A stretch of DNA of 64,000 bases from Demequina rhizosphaerae. GTDB taxonomy: Bacteria; Actinomycetota; Actinomycetes; Actinomycetales; Demequinaceae. Both the position numbers and the translations under genes were made by a program. Positions 41,722-50,743 of this stretch are shown here, in pieces. The notes below the pieces were generated by a model that worked only from the letters and a program-made list of their open reading frames with translations, was not told where the DNA came from and ran no database searches. Numbering within the stretch: position 1 is the stretch's first letter; every line of letters begins with the position of its first letter. Location: the NCBI RefSeq assembly GCF_000971255.1, contig NZ_BBMC01000002.1, positions 124,001 through 188,000 on the forward strand. The letters run 5' to 3'.

Positions 41722-41810
41722 TTCGCGCCGCTGCGGGCGCGTGTCCCTCGCTCCGGCGAGGCTCCGCTACTCTAGTACGCGCCGAGCGCGCGTCAGCGCC
41801 GGTCGGCTTC

Positions 41811-41881
41811 GCGGGTGTAGCTCAATGGTAGAGCCTCAGTCTTCCAAACTGATTACGCGGGTTCGATTCCCGTCACCCGCT
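41811..41881 (+). tRNA. tRNA-Gly (anticodon TCC)
   Basis: Acceptor GCGGGTG/CACCCGC, D-arm GCTC/GAGC, anticodon arm TCAGT-CTTCCAA-ACTGA giving TCC (codon GGA), T-loop TTCGATT. CCA is not encoded. It is divergent from tRNA-Pro across 89 bases that must hold both promoters. Confidence 0.96.
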
Positions 41882-41890
41882 CTCTCGCGC

Positions 41891-41918
41891 AAGGCCCGTT
41901 CCGTCAGGAGCGGGCCTT
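41891..41918. terminator. Hairpin terminator after tRNA-Gly
   Basis: AAGGCCCG and CGGGCCTT pair across a short loop, followed by TCGTCGTT. It separates tRNA-Gly from the convergent fusion gene. Confidence 0.65.
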
Positions 41919-42049
41919 CGTCGTTCCGCGGCGGCAGCGCCGTCCGGGCCGCGCTTCCTGGGAGGTGCCGAGCGCCCGATTTCCGCTGTTCTGAGCAGTC
42001 AGCACCTCGCAGCGCGGCGAGGTGCGCGGCGAACGAAGCGGCGCGAGGC

Positions 42050-44923
42050 CTACAGCGCCGCCCAGGCCTCCCGCCGCACCATCACCCGCTCGAGCGCCTC
42101 CAAGAACCGCGCCACCGCGGCCTCGTCGATCGTGAGCGGCGGCTTGATCTTGAGCACGTTCTTGTGGTCCCCGGTCGGCTGCACGATGACGCCCTCCTCG
42201 AGCAGCGCCTCGCAGATCTCGCGGGCGCCGGCCGGGTCCGGCTCGTCCGGCCCGCCGCGCACCACCTCGACGCCCAGGTACAGCCCCATCCCATGGACGG
42301 CACCCAGCGCGGGGAAGCGCGCGCACAGGTCGAGCAGCCCGCCCCGCAGCCGCTCCCCCATCACCCGGGCGTTCTCCTGCAGCCCGTCCTCATCGAGCAC
42401 CCGCAGGACCGTCGACCCCACCACGGAGCTCACCGGGCTGCCGCCCGCCGACGAGAAGAACGACCCCTCGACGGCGAAGCGCTCCGCGATCTCGCGTGTC
42501 GTGACGACCGCGCCGAGCGGGTGCCCGTTCCCCATCGCCTTCGCGACCGCGATCACGTCGGGGACGACGCCCTGCTGCTCGAAGCCCCAGAAGTGCGCGC
42601 CGAGCCGGCCGTAGCTCACCTGCACCTCGTCCGACACGACGAGGCCTCCGCGCGCCCGCACCGCCTCGGCGAGCCCATGCAGGTAGCCGTCGGGCAGCAC
42701 GATGCCTCCGCCGTTGCCGAAGATCGGCTCCGCGACGAGGCCCGCCAGGGCGACGCCCTCATCGTCCAGCGCCGCGAGCCGCGCGAGCGCGTCCTCGAGG
42801 TACCGCCCCGCCTCGGCACCCCGGTGGCGCCCGCGGTAGGTGTTGGGGGCGTCGAGCAGGCGGACCCATTCCGGGCGCGACTCGAGCGCGCCCGGGTTGT
42901 CGCCGAGCGAGGTCGAGATCGCGTCGGCCCCCACGGTCCAGCCGTGGTATGCCTCGGTGAGCGCGAGGATGTCGCTCCGGCCGGTGGCCGCGCGCGCGAT
43001 GCGGATCGCGAGGTCGACCGCCTCGGAGCCGCTGTTGACCAGCAGCACGGCGTCGAGACCCTCGGGCGCGCGCGCCGCGAGCTCCTCCGAGTACGCCACG
43101 ACCGCCTCGTAGTGGAAGCGCGAGTTGGTGTTGAGGAGCCTCAGCTGACGGGCGACTGCCTCCGCGACACGCGGCTCGCCGTGGCCGAGGATCGCCACGT
43201 TGTTGACCATGTCGAGGTAGCCACGACCGGTCGTGTCGAGCAGGTGGTGGCGCCAGCCGCGCTCGACGCGCGGCGGAACCTCGTAGTAGTGCTCCTGCAC
43301 CGCGGCGAAGACCGCGTCGCGAGCGGCCAGCAGCGCCTCGGGCGAACGGGACGATGCGAGGTTCGCGGGGACGCGGCCCAGCAGCGGGGCGGGATCCGGG
43401 CAGAGCGCCTCCCAGGCCTCGTCGTGGCCAGGAGCCGTCCGCGCGGGCGGAGCGAGCTCCGGCAGCACCGACTGCCACAGCAGCACCACGGCCACGCCGT
43501 CGCCGCCCGCCGCGGCGTGCGCGAGGGTCTCGCCCGCGACGACGCGCGTGCCGGCGGCCGCCGCCGGGTCGATGCCGCGCAGGTGGACGGCGGGTCCGTA
43601 GTCGACGCGCACCGTGAGCGCGTCGCCGTCGACGGCGGTCACGACGCCGCCGTTGGGGCTGACCACGACGGTGCCCGGCGCGACGGCGATCGCTCGCCCC
43701 GCGAGACGCGAGCGCGGCGTGCCCGCATGCCCGGCCTCAGGCAGGAGGAGATGCTCGCCGTAGCGCGTGAGCGCGCCCGCGCCGTCGCCGCGCGCGTGCG
43801 CCAGCGCTGCACGGAGCGCGTCGGGCGCGAGCCACGCGCCGCCGTCGTAGACGGGCGAGGTCACCGCCAGGTCGACCTCGGGCGCGTCGGCGAGCCCCGC
43901 GATCATGGGCGTGTAGGTCCGCGAGGCGGGCTCGGGGATCCGGCCCAGCGCGTGCCGCACGAGCAGCTCGGCCTCCTCGAACCCGAGCGACAGCGCGCGC
44001 TCGAGCATGCGGTCCTCGAGCGGGCGCCGCACGCGCGCGTAGTCGTTCGACGGGTCCTCGGCCACGACCCGCTCGCCCGCGGTCGCGAGCACGACGGCGC
44101 GTGCGACCACCAGCGGCCACACCGCGGCGATCTCCTCCGGCGTCAGAGCGACCACCGCGTCGAACGCCGCGATCGCGTCGAGAGCATCGCGCAGCGCCGG
44201 GCCGTCGTGCTGCAGCAGCCCGCAGGCCGCCACGGCGGCCTCGGCCACCAGCCACCCCCGCCCCAGGTCGCCGAAGTCGATGACGCCCGCGATGGCGCCG
44301 TCCGCGCCCAGCACCACGTTGTCGGCGGTGAGGTCGCCGTGGATCGGCTGGACCCGCAGCGAGTCACGCACGTGCAGGATCCGGCGCTCCGCCTCCGCGA
44401 GCACCCGCGGGAGCTGCTCACGGCGCGCGCCGCGCAGCACCGGCATCGCTTCCGCGACCACGCGACGCGCCTCGCGCAGGTCCCAGTCGCCCCCGTCGGC
44501 GAGCCCCGGGTGGTCGAAGCCGGCGAGCGCCGCCGCCACGGATCCCGCCCGCGCGCCGAGCGCGGCGGGCAACCCCGAGGGAAGGCGTGCGCCGCCTGCA
44601 GGCTCGCCCTCGAGGAAGTCGAGGACGCGGGCATGGGTCCCGTCGCCCAGGGGCACGATGCGCGCGGCGCCGAGGGAGGCATGGGCGCGCGGGACCGCGA
44701 CGCCCGCCGCGGCGAGGTGCGCGAGCGCCGCGTCCTGGGCCTCGAGCTCCGTGCGCGCGATGCCGGCGTGCGAGACCTTGAGGAGGCGGCGCGAGCCGTC
44801 ACCGAGGATGAGGAGGACGTTGCGGTCCTCGTTGCTCCCGAGGGACCGGGCATCGGCGATGTCGAGGCCCCACCCCCGCGCGGCGAGCGCGCGCAGGGCG
44901 GCCAGGTCGTGGTCGGCGCTCAT
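42050..44923 (-). CDS. Kinase / M23-like / class III PLP enzyme fusion
   Basis: 957 aa with three modules. Residues 1-330 are an APH/hydroxylysine-kinase-like phosphotransferase with VQPIHGDLTADNVVLG (HxDxxxxN) near 194 and GVIDFGDL. Residues about 410-490 resemble a peptidase M23/lysostaphin-type beta domain without its zinc ligands. Residues about 530-955 are a class III aminotransferase-fold PLP enzyme, with LLVNSGSEAVDLAIRIARAA, VSDEVQVSYGRLG and the Schiff-base Lys in VIAVAKAMGNGHPLG near 794. Relatives of the two end domains are hydroxylysine kinase and phospholysine/phosphoethanolamine phospho-lyases, so I infer phosphorylation of a hydroxyl-amine compound followed by elimination of phosphate. 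Confidence 0.85.
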   Translation of the reverse strand: MSADHDLAALRALAARGWGLDIADARSLGSNEDRNVLLILGDGSRRLLKVSHAGIARTELEAQDAALAHLAAAGVAVPRAHASLGAARIVPLGDGTHARVLDFLEGEPAGGARLPSGLPAALGARAGSVAAALAGFDHPGLADGGDWDLREARRVVAEAMPVLRGARREQLPRVLAEAERRILHVRDSLRVQPIHGDLTADNVVLGADGAIAGVIDFGDLGRGWLVAEAAVAACGLLQHDGPALRDALDAIAAFDAVVALTPEEIAAVWPLVVARAVVLATAGERVVAEDPSNDYARVRRPLEDRMLERALSLGFEEAELLVRHALGRIPEPASRTYTPMIAGLADAPEVDLAVTSPVYDGGAWLAPDALRAALAHARGDGAGALTRYGEHLLLPEAGHAGTPRSRLAGRAIAVAPGTVVVSPNGGVVTAVDGDALTVRVDYGPAVHLRGIDPAAAAGTRVVAGETLAHAAAGGDGVAVVLLWQSVLPELAPPARTAPGHDEAWEALCPDPAPLLGRVPANLASSRSPEALLAARDAVFAAVQEHYYEVPPRVERGWRHHLLDTTGRGYLDMVNNVAILGHGEPRVAEAVARQLRLLNTNSRFHYEAVVAYSEELAARAPEGLDAVLLVNSGSEAVDLAIRIARAATGRSDILALTEAYHGWTVGADAISTSLGDNPGALESRPEWVRLLDAPNTYRGRHRGAEAGRYLEDALARLAALDDEGVALAGLVAEPIFGNGGGIVLPDGYLHGLAEAVRARGGLVVSDEVQVSYGRLGAHFWGFEQQGVVPDVIAVAKAMGNGHPLGAVVTTREIAERFAVEGSFFSSAGGSPVSSVVGSTVLRVLDEDGLQENARVMGERLRGGLLDLCARFPALGAVHGMGLYLGVEVVRGGPDEPDPAGAREICEALLEEGVIVQPTGDHKNVLKIKPPLTIDEAAVARFLEALERVMVRREAWAAL

Positions 44924-44998
44924 GATGAGCGCATCGTCGCACGCCTGCCTGCGGGCCGCCCGCGACGCGCTCGACGCCGCGCGCGGCCCGCATCGTCC

Positions 44999-45946
44999 CT
45001 ACGCGGAGGCCTCGGAGAGGGCCGCGATCTCGTCGGCGGTCAGCTCGAGCGTCATGGCCGCGAGCAGCGGCTCGAGCTGCTCGAGCGTGCGGGCCGAGGC
45101 GATCGGCGCCGCCACGGTCGGCTGGTCGCGCAGCCAGGCGAGCGCAACCGCCGCGACGGGCACGTCGTTGGCCTCGGCCGCGGCGTCGAGCGCGGCGAGC
45201 ACCCGGCGGCCGCGGTCGTCGAGGTACTCGCCGGCCTGGGCCGCCCGCTGGCTGTCGACGGTCGCGCCGTCGCGGTACTTGCCGGTGAGGAAGCCCTTCG
45301 CGAGCGCCCAGTACGGCAGCACGCCGAGGCCGTGGCGCTCGGCGGCGGCGCGCAGCTCGCCCTCGAACCCGCGCTCCATGAGGTTGTAGTGCGGCTGCAG
45401 CGCGACGGGCCGGTGGAGGCCTTCGCGCTCGGCGATCGCGAACCACTCGTCGATCCGGTTGGCGCTGTAGTTGGAGATGCCGATCTCGCGCACGAGGCCC
45501 TGGTCGACCAGCCGCGAGAACTCCGCGGCGGTCTCCTCGAGCGGAGTCGCGGCGTCGTCGAAGTGCGCGTAGTAGAGGTCGATGCGGTCGGTCTGGAGCC
45601 GCGCGAGGCTCGCGCGGGCGGCCGCGGCGATGTTCTCGGCGGACAGGCCCGGGTACTCCGGGTGCTGGCTCACCTTGGTCGCGACGACGACGTCGTCGCG
45701 ACGTCCGCGGCTCGCGAGCCACTCGCCGATGACGGTCTCGGACTCGCCTCCGCGGTTGCCCTCGGCCCAGGCCGAGTAGACGTCCGCAGTGTCGATCATG
45801 GTGCCGCCACCCCCGACGAAGGCGTCGAGGATCGCGTACGAGGCGTCGCGGCCGGCGGTCCAGCCGAAGACGTTCCCGCCGAGCGCCAACGAGGCGCGGG
45901 ACAGGTCGAGGGTTCCGAGGGCGGTGGCGGTGATCTCTGCTGTCAT
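44999..45946 (-). CDS. Aldo/keto reductase
   Basis: 315 aa (beta/alpha)8 NADPH oxidoreductase. The catalytic tetrad is visible: Asp and Tyr in TMIDTADVYSAWAEG, Lys in VVVATKVSQH and His in RIDLYYAHFDD. The cofactor-binding end has ALAWLRDQPTVAAPIASART. Closest in feel to the YhdN/IolS-type AKR group; substrate unknown. It lies 75 bases upstream of nothing on the same strand except the fusion gene, which may be co-transcribed. Confidence 0.93.
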   Translation of the reverse strand: MTAEITATALGTLDLSRASLALGGNVFGWTAGRDASYAILDAFVGGGGTMIDTADVYSAWAEGNRGGESETVIGEWLASRGRRDDVVVATKVSQHPEYPGLSAENIAAAARASLARLQTDRIDLYYAHFDDAATPLEETAAEFSRLVDQGLVREIGISNYSANRIDEWFAIAEREGLHRPVALQPHYNLMERGFEGELRAAAERHGLGVLPYWALAKGFLTGKYRDGATVDSQRAAQAGEYLDDRGRRVLAALDAAAEANDVPVAAVALAWLRDQPTVAAPIASARTLEQLEPLLAAMTLELTADEIAALSEASA

Positions 45947-45992
45947 GCAGATGTCAACGATCGACGGCGCCCACGATTCCCGGACCGAGGGC

Positions 45993-46409
45993 CTAGAAGA
46001 GCCCGAGGATCACGCCGGCGACCGCGAGCGCCACCGTGTCGTGAGCCGTGTCGATGACGGTCACCGCCGGGCTGCGCACCGCGAAGCCGTTGTGGATCGC
46101 GTGCGCGCCGCCGCGGAACACGAAGCCGACGAGCGCGCCCAGCAGCAGGCCGCCCGACCAGTCGTCGACGCCGAGCCCGTTCATCAGCATCGCGAGCAGG
46201 ATGACGCCCAGGATGTTGAACAGGATGGTGCCGCCGAACGCCGCGCCCATGTTGGCGTCCTTCATGAGGTCGTCGGTGACCCCGGCCCGGTCCCGCCACA
46301 CCTTCCAGAAGCCCGCCGGCGAGTACCACCACCAGCCGATCGCGAAGCTGACGACGAACGCCACGAGCACCGCGACCCAGTCGATCCCGTCGAACGTGAA
46401 CCAGTCCAT
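45993..46409 (-). CDS. DUF1761 membrane protein
   Basis: 138 aa with four helices: IDWVAVLVAFVVSFAIGWWW followed by YSPAGFWKVW, GGTILFNILGVILLAMLMNG, LLLGALVGFVFRGGAHAIHN and DTAHDTVALAVAGVILGLF, the DUF1761 pattern including the invariant WYSP-like turn and GFAVRSP. Function unknown. Confidence 0.85.
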   Translation of the reverse strand: MDWFTFDGIDWVAVLVAFVVSFAIGWWWYSPAGFWKVWRDRAGVTDDLMKDANMGAAFGGTILFNILGVILLAMLMNGLGVDDWSGGLLLGALVGFVFRGGAHAIHNGFAVRSPAVTVIDTAHDTVALAVAGVILGLF

Positions 46410-46561
46410 GACCCCTCCCCCGGGTCCGCGGGCCGCGGCGGCGGCCCGTCATCGTGAGCGTAGCCCCGAGTCGCCGGCCCCGCCCCTCCTGCGGCAACCG
46501 GCAAACGAGACCGTGCTCGCGCGCATCGTCCCTGGTGTCGGTCGACGAGGTCGGCGGGATA

Positions 46562-46634
46562 CGCCGGTTGCGTGCGTCGCGCGGCGGGCCGGGTGGGCCC
46601 GATGCGCCGGTTGCGTGCGCCGCGCGGCGGGCCG
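46562..46634. repeat. Two direct copies of a 30-bp sequence
   Basis: The 30 bases at 46562-46591 recur at 46605-46634 with one mismatch (period 43). The core is CGCCGGTTGCGTGCG. They lie between the DUF1761 gene and the stop of the SRPBCC gene. No coding role is evident. Confidence 0.7.
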
Positions 46635-46635
46635 C

Positions 46636-47112
46636 TCAGCCGGGGTCGGGGTCGGTGCCCTCGGCGGTGGCCGCGATGTGCTCGAGGTCCTGAGCGAGCG
46701 CCTTCTGCGTGGCCTTCATGCCGGCCTTGCCGAAGAGGAACCAGCCGATGCGCTGCGCCGGGCCGGGATCCGGGGTCTCGGCGGAGAAGTCGCACACGAG
46801 CCGTGTGCCGCCGTCGACCTCCTCGAGCGAGTAGACGGTCCGGTACTGCGTGCCGCGGGACTCCGCGTGGATCGCGGTCGAGCGCGGGGCGTCGACCTCG
46901 ACGACCTCCATCTCCTCGGTCTCCTCGCGTCCCCACATCTTGCGCGTCTCGCGCCACCGCACGCCGACGTCGTACCCCTCGCCCTCGAGCCGCTCGAGGC
47001 TCACGATCGCGGGGATCACCTCCACCGCGTAGTCGAGGTCCGTGATGACGTCCCAGACCCGTTCGACCGCCGCGGCGATCTCCCTCTCGGCGCGCACGCT
47101 GTGCCCCACCAT
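46636..47112 (-). CDS. SRPBCC (polyketide cyclase/START-like) protein 1
   Basis: 158 aa. The N-terminus SVRAEREIAAAVERVWDVIT begins the hydrophobic-pocket fold and a long C-terminal helix is AGMKATQKALAQDLEHIAAT, the usual SRPBCC end. Lipid- or small-ligand-binding is typical; no ligand can be deduced. A second SRPBCC gene lies 56 bases upstream on the same strand, probably one operon. Confidence 0.83.
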   Translation of the reverse strand: MVGHSVRAEREIAAAVERVWDVITDLDYAVEVIPAIVSLERLEGEGYDVGVRWRETRKMWGREETEEMEVVEVDAPRSTAIHAESRGTQYRTVYSLEEVDGGTRLVCDFSAETPDPGPAQRIGWFLFGKAGMKATQKALAQDLEHIAATAEGTDPDPG

Positions 47113-47168
47113 GACCCGTCCCCTCTGCCGGTTGCGCTCAGGCTAACCCTCTCGAACCCCTCCGACGC

Positions 47169-47636
47169 TCAGGAGAAGTGCCTGATGAGGTCGCCGATGT
47201 CGGCCTTGAGGCGGACGGTGCCGCCGAGCGAGAAGAAGGTCGAGATCGCCCTGCGCATCGCGCGCTCCGCGATCGACGGGTTCGCCTGATAGACGTGGAA
47301 GACACGGCGCACGAGCGTGCCGTCCTCGGACTCCTGCAGGAACGTGGTCGACGTGAACTCGCCGTCGGGACCCACCCGCTCCTGGACAAGGCGATGATAG
47401 GGATCCGTCGCGACGGTGGTGAGCCGCACCACCACGGGCTCGCTGCCGGCGTCCTTCTCGGTGAACTGCATGACGTGGCCGACCTCGCCGGGGATCCCCT
47501 CCTCCGTCGCCGCCTGGCTCACCATGGTGAACACTTCGACGCGCAGCTCCGGGTCGGTGAGCGCATGCCAGACGTCCTTCGCGGACGCAGGCACGAGCCC
47601 CTCCCTCTCGACCGACACATCCAGCGGCCCGGGCAT
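47169..47636 (-). CDS. SRPBCC-like protein 2
   Basis: 155 aa. EGLVPASAKDVWHALTDPEL opens the fold, followed by strands with GHVMQFTEK, VVVRLTTVATDPYHRLVQER and VHVYQ-like segments, and a C-terminal helix IAERAMRRAISTFFSLGG. Ligand unknown. It is divergent from the cysteine leader/cysK transcription unit. Confidence 0.72.
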   Translation of the reverse strand: MPGPLDVSVEREGLVPASAKDVWHALTDPELRVEVFTMVSQAATEEGIPGEVGHVMQFTEKDAGSEPVVVRLTTVATDPYHRLVQERVGPDGEFTSTTFLQESEDGTLVRRVFHVYQANPSIAERAMRRAISTFFSLGGTVRLKADIGDLIRHFS

Positions 47637-47715
47637 GACGCCTCCTCCTCCGCGGGCGCTCGGGGCGCGCCCCTCCTCCCACCGTAATAGCAGGAACGGC
47701 GCGTCGCCCGGAGGG

Positions 47716-47745
47716 TTGCCACCGCCGCGGGCGCGGCGCTAGCCT
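47716..47745 (+). promoter_or_regulatory. Promoter of the cys leader and cysK-cysE
   Basis: TTGCCA (47716-47721) and TAGCCT (47740-47745) with an 18-base spacer. Transcription would start near 47752, giving a leader of about 260 bases before cysK that includes the poly-Cys reading frame. Confidence 0.65.
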
Positions 47746-47774
47746 GACCTCGAAGCCCACGAAAGGTCCGGGAG

Positions 47775-47876
47775 ATGAGCATCGAGCGCCGTGCGGTCGC
47801 CGCACCCGCCTCTGCCCTCCCCGCGTGCGCTCTCGATGACACCTGTGGCCGTTGCTGCGGCTGCTGCTGTCTGTAG
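47775..47876 (+). CDS. Cysteine-rich leader peptide (33 aa), translational attenuator of cysK
   Basis: An ATG at 47775 behind a GGGAG opens a 33-codon frame ending at a TAG at 47874-47876. The last ten residues are [10 protein letters not shown], with six cysteines in nine positions plus one further upstream. Ribosomes would stall here when Cys-tRNA is scarce. Such poly-Cys reading frames before sulfur genes are known in actinomycetes, including mycobacteria. Immediately after the stop, GAGCGCTGG (47876-47884) can pair with CCAGCGCTC (47924-47932) or with CCAGCG (47957-47962), so stalling could switch structure and open cysK. Confidence 0.85.
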   Translation: MSIERRAVAAPASALPACALDDTCGRCCGCCCL

Positions 47877-48012
47877 AGCGCTGGAAGCGCCTCGCCCGGC
47901 CACCGGCCGAGCCTCGCCCGCACCCAGCGCTCGCCCCGGGCATCGTTCTCGATGCTCCAGCGTTGTGCACCCCGGAACACCTACCTCTCAAGGGAAAAGA
48001 GGAATCAAGCCC
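47876..48012 (+). promoter_or_regulatory. Alternative hairpins between the Cys leader and cysK
   Basis: Three pairable elements: GAGCGCTGG at 47876-47884, its complement CCAGCGCTC at 47924-47932, a shorter complement CCAGCG at 47957-47962, and a separate hairpin GCATCGTTCTCGATGC (47940-47955). The cysK ribosome-binding site AAGAGGAA is at about 47998. The mutually exclusive stems fit an attenuator governed by ribosome position on the poly-Cys codons. Confidence 0.6.
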
Positions 48013-48948
48013 ATGGCACGCATCTACGAGGACGTCACCGCCCTCATCGGCAACACCCCCCTCGTCAAGATCAACCAGCTGACCGAGGGAGTCGACGCGA
48101 CGGTGCTCGGCAAGCTCGAGTTCTACAACCCCGCGAACTCCGTCAAGGACCGCCTGGGCGTCGCCATCGTCGACGCCGCCGAGGCGGACGGCTCGCTCCA
48201 GCCCGGCGGCACGATCATCGAGGCGACGTCGGGCAACACCGGCATCGCGCTCGCCATGGTCGGCGCGGCGCGCGGCTACAACGTGGTCCTCACGATGCCC
48301 GAGACGATGTCGAAGGAGCGCCGCGCGCTGCTGCGGGCCTTCGGCGCGGAGCTCGTCCTCACCCCAGGCCCCGAGGGCATGCGCGGTGCGGTCGAGGCCG
48401 CCAACAAGATCGCCGAGGAGCGTCCCGGCTCGATCCTCGCCCGCCAGTTCGCGAACGAGGCCAACCCCGCGATCCACCGCCGCACCACCGCGGAGGAGAT
48501 CTGGAACGACACCGACGGCGAGGTCGACATCGTCATCGCCGGCATCGGCACCGGCGGCACCATCACCGGCGTCGGCGAGGTGCTCAAGGAGCGCAAGCCG
48601 TCCGTCCAGATCATCGGCGTCGAGCCGGCCGAGTCGCCCATCCTCAACGGCGGCCAGCCCGGCCCGCACAAGATCCAGGGCATCGGCGCGAACTTCGTGC
48701 CCGAGATCCTCAACACCGAGATCTACGACGAGATCTTCGACGTCGACGCCGAGACCGCGGTCGCGACGGCCCGCGCGGCGGCCCGCAAGGAGGGCCTCCT
48801 CGTGGGCATCTCCTCGGGCGCGGCGATCCACGCCGCCATCGAGGTCGCGAAGCGCCCCGAGAACGCCGGCAAGACCATCGTCGCGATCATCCCGTCGTTC
48901 GGCGAGCGCTACCTGTCCTCGGTCCTCTACTCGGACCTCATGGACTAG
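48013..48948 (+). CDS. cysK: O-acetylserine sulfhydrylase (cysteine synthase A)
   Basis: 311 aa PLP enzyme of fold type II. The PLP lysine is in [13 protein letters not shown] near 43, the substrate loop is [15 protein letters not shown] and the phosphate-binding glycine loop is [22 protein letters not shown] is near the C-terminus. It replaces the acetate of O-acetylserine with sulfide to form cysteine. It is followed by cysE 49 bases on and preceded by the poly-Cys leader, so the pair is one operon. Confidence 0.97.
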   Translation: MARIYEDVTALIGNTPLVKINQLTEGVDATVLGKLEFYNPANSVKDRLGVAIVDAAEADGSLQPGGTIIEATSGNTGIALAMVGAARGYNVVLTMPETMSKERRALLRAFGAELVLTPGPEGMRGAVEAANKIAEERPGSILARQFANEANPAIHRRTTAEEIWNDTDGEVDIVIAGIGTGGTITGVGEVLKERKPSVQIIGVEPAESPILNGGQPGPHKIQGIGANFVPEILNTEIYDEIFDVDAETAVATARAAARKEGLLVGISSGAAIHAAIEVAKRPENAGKTIVAIIPSFGERYLSSVLYSDLMD

Positions 48949-48997
48949 TCGCGCCCTCCACGCATCACCCCAGCAGTCCCCACCCGGAGGTACCCAG

Positions 48998-49645
48998 ATG
49001 GCAGCCGAGATCGGAGCGTTCGCCCGAGCGCTCGAGGACGTCCGCACCGCGAAGCGGCGCGACCCCGCCGCACCCGCGTGGTGGGTGATCGTGGGCTCCT
49101 ACCAGGGAGTCCATGCCGTCTGGTACCACCGGGTGGCGCACTGGCTGTGGAAGCGCGGCATGCGTTCGTACGCGCGCCTCGTCTCGCAGATGGCCCGGCG
49201 GGCCACCGGCATCGAGATCCACCCCGGCGCGCAGCTGGGGCGGCGCGTGTTCATCGACCACGGCATGGGCGTGGTCATCGGCGAGACGGCGGTCGTGGGC
49301 GACGACGTCCTGATGTTCAACGGCATCAACCTGGGCGGCACCACGATGAGTCCCGGCAAGCGCCACCCCACCATCGGCGACCGGGTCGTCATCGGGGCCG
49401 GCGCCAAGGTCCTCGGCCCGCTGCGGGTGGGGCCCGACGCGCGCATCGGCGCCAACGCCGTGGTGGTCAAGGACGTGCCGGACGGCGCGACCGCGGTGGG
49501 CATCCCCGCCGTCATCCGCAACCACCCCGGACCCACGGAGGCCTCGACCGCCGCATCGGCCGTGGACTCGGGCGACTCGCACCGCCACCCCGACCCGGAC
49601 GCGCCGCCGGAGCCGGTGCGCGAGCCGGCGATGTACTACATCTGA
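48998..49645 (+). CDS. cysE: Serine O-acetyltransferase
   Basis: 215 aa, short EpsC-type. Left-handed beta-helix repeats are clear ([57 protein letters not shown]). His in DHGMG is the catalytic site. After a Ser/Pro/Asp-rich linker the chain ends PAMYYI; a C-terminal Ile is what inserts into the CysK active site in the cysteine synthase complex, so the pair should form it. ATG at 48998 follows CGGAGG. A strong terminator follows. Confidence 0.95.
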   Translation: MAAEIGAFARALEDVRTAKRRDPAAPAWWVIVGSYQGVHAVWYHRVAHWLWKRGMRSYARLVSQMARRATGIEIHPGAQLGRRVFIDHGMGVVIGETAVVGDDVLMFNGINLGGTTMSPGKRHPTIGDRVVIGAGAKVLGPLRVGPDARIGANAVVVKDVPDGATAVGIPAVIRNHPGPTEASTAASAVDSGDSHRHPDPDAPPEPVREPAMYYI

Positions 49646-49653
49646 GCGGTCCC

Positions 49654-49689
49654 GGAGAGGCCCCTCGCCCGTGGGCGAGGGGCCTCTCC
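49654..49689 (+). terminator. Strong terminator of cysK-cysE
   Basis: GGAGAGGCCCCTCGCCC and its complement form a perfect 17-bp stem with a two-base loop, eight bases after the cysE stop. Confidence 0.85.
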
Positions 49690-49733
49690 GCGTCCCTAGA
49701 CTGGAGTCATCCCACCTCGAAGGAGACCAGTCG

Positions 49734-50666
49734 ATGAAGACCTTCACCCTGCCCGGAACCGAGATCACGGCACCCGCCGTCGTGCTCGGCCTCATGCGCA
49801 TCGTCGAGAAGTCCGACGAGGAGGTCCGCACCCTCGTGCAGACCGCCCTCGACGCGGGCATCGACTTCGTCGACCACGCGGACCTCTACGGCCCGCCGTA
49901 CCACGGGTGCGAGCGCCGCTTCGCGGAGGCCCTCCAGCTCACGCCGTCGCAGCGCGAGGCGCTGACGATCCAGACCAAGTGCGGCATCCGCCAGCCCGGC
50001 CCGTACTTCGACTTCTCGTACGAGCACATCATCGAGTCCGTCAACGGCTCGCTCGAGGCGCTCGGCACCGACTACCTCGACATCCTGCTGCTGCACCGCC
50101 CCGACGCGCTGGTCGAGCCCGACGAGGTCGCCCGCGCCTTCGACGAGCTGCACGCGGCCGGCAAGGTGCGCCACTTCGGCGTCTCCAACCACACGCCGGG
50201 CCAGATCGAGCTGCTCAAGCGCAGCGTGCGCCAGCCGCTGGTCGCCAACCAGATCCAGCTGTCCGTCACGCACGCACCGTCGATCGCGAGCGGCATCGCC
50301 ATGAACATGGGCGACCTCGACCAGTCGATCGACCGCGACAACGGCGTCGTCGACTACTGCCGCCTCAACGACATCACTCTCCAGGCGTGGTCGCCCTTCC
50401 AGTCGCGCTTCTTCAACGGCCCGTTCCTGGGCAACCCCCACTACGAGGAGCTCAACGCCGTCATCGACCGTCTCGCGTGGAAGTACGAGGTGCCCGCCGA
50501 GGCGATCGCCGTCGCGTGGCTCACCCGCCACCCCGCGCAGATGCAGGTGGTGCTCGGCACCACGACGCCGTCGCGCGTCGAGGCCGCGGCCAAGGGCGCG
50601 GACGTGCACCTCGCGCGCTCCGAGTGGTACGAGATGTTCCGCGCCGCCGGGCACACCGTGCCCTGA
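49734..50666 (+). CDS. Aldo/keto reductase, YdhF-like
   Basis: 310 aa. The catalytic elements are Asp and Tyr in IDFVDHADLYGPP, Lys in LTIQTKCGIRQ and His in DILLLHRPDALVEP; the C-terminal NADPH region has AVAWLTRHPAQMQVVLGTTT. Similar to the YdhF group of oxidoreductases; substrate unknown. Promoter: TAGACT near 49697 and AGGAGA before the ATG at 49734. Confidence 0.93.
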   Translation: MKTFTLPGTEITAPAVVLGLMRIVEKSDEEVRTLVQTALDAGIDFVDHADLYGPPYHGCERRFAEALQLTPSQREALTIQTKCGIRQPGPYFDFSYEHIIESVNGSLEALGTDYLDILLLHRPDALVEPDEVARAFDELHAAGKVRHFGVSNHTPGQIELLKRSVRQPLVANQIQLSVTHAPSIASGIAMNMGDLDQSIDRDNGVVDYCRLNDITLQAWSPFQSRFFNGPFLGNPHYEELNAVIDRLAWKYEVPAEAIAVAWLTRHPAQMQVVLGTTTPSRVEAAAKGADVHLARSEWYEMFRAAGHTVP

Positions 50667-50743
50667 CCTGCGAGCCGCCGGTCCAGACGACAACGGCCCA
50701 CCCGTTTCGCGGGAGGCGGTCGGGCGCGGACGGACGCATGGGG

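Noticed and set aside
41645-41881. Integration site for an element at the tRNA genes
   Set aside because: No integrase and no repeated tRNA 3-prime end was seen nearby.
41741-46057. A 1,438-codon plus-strand frame across the fusion and aldo/keto reductase genes
   Set aside because: It is antisense to clear genes with known motifs, Arg/His/Val-rich, and begins in tRNA-Gly; open only because of high G+C.
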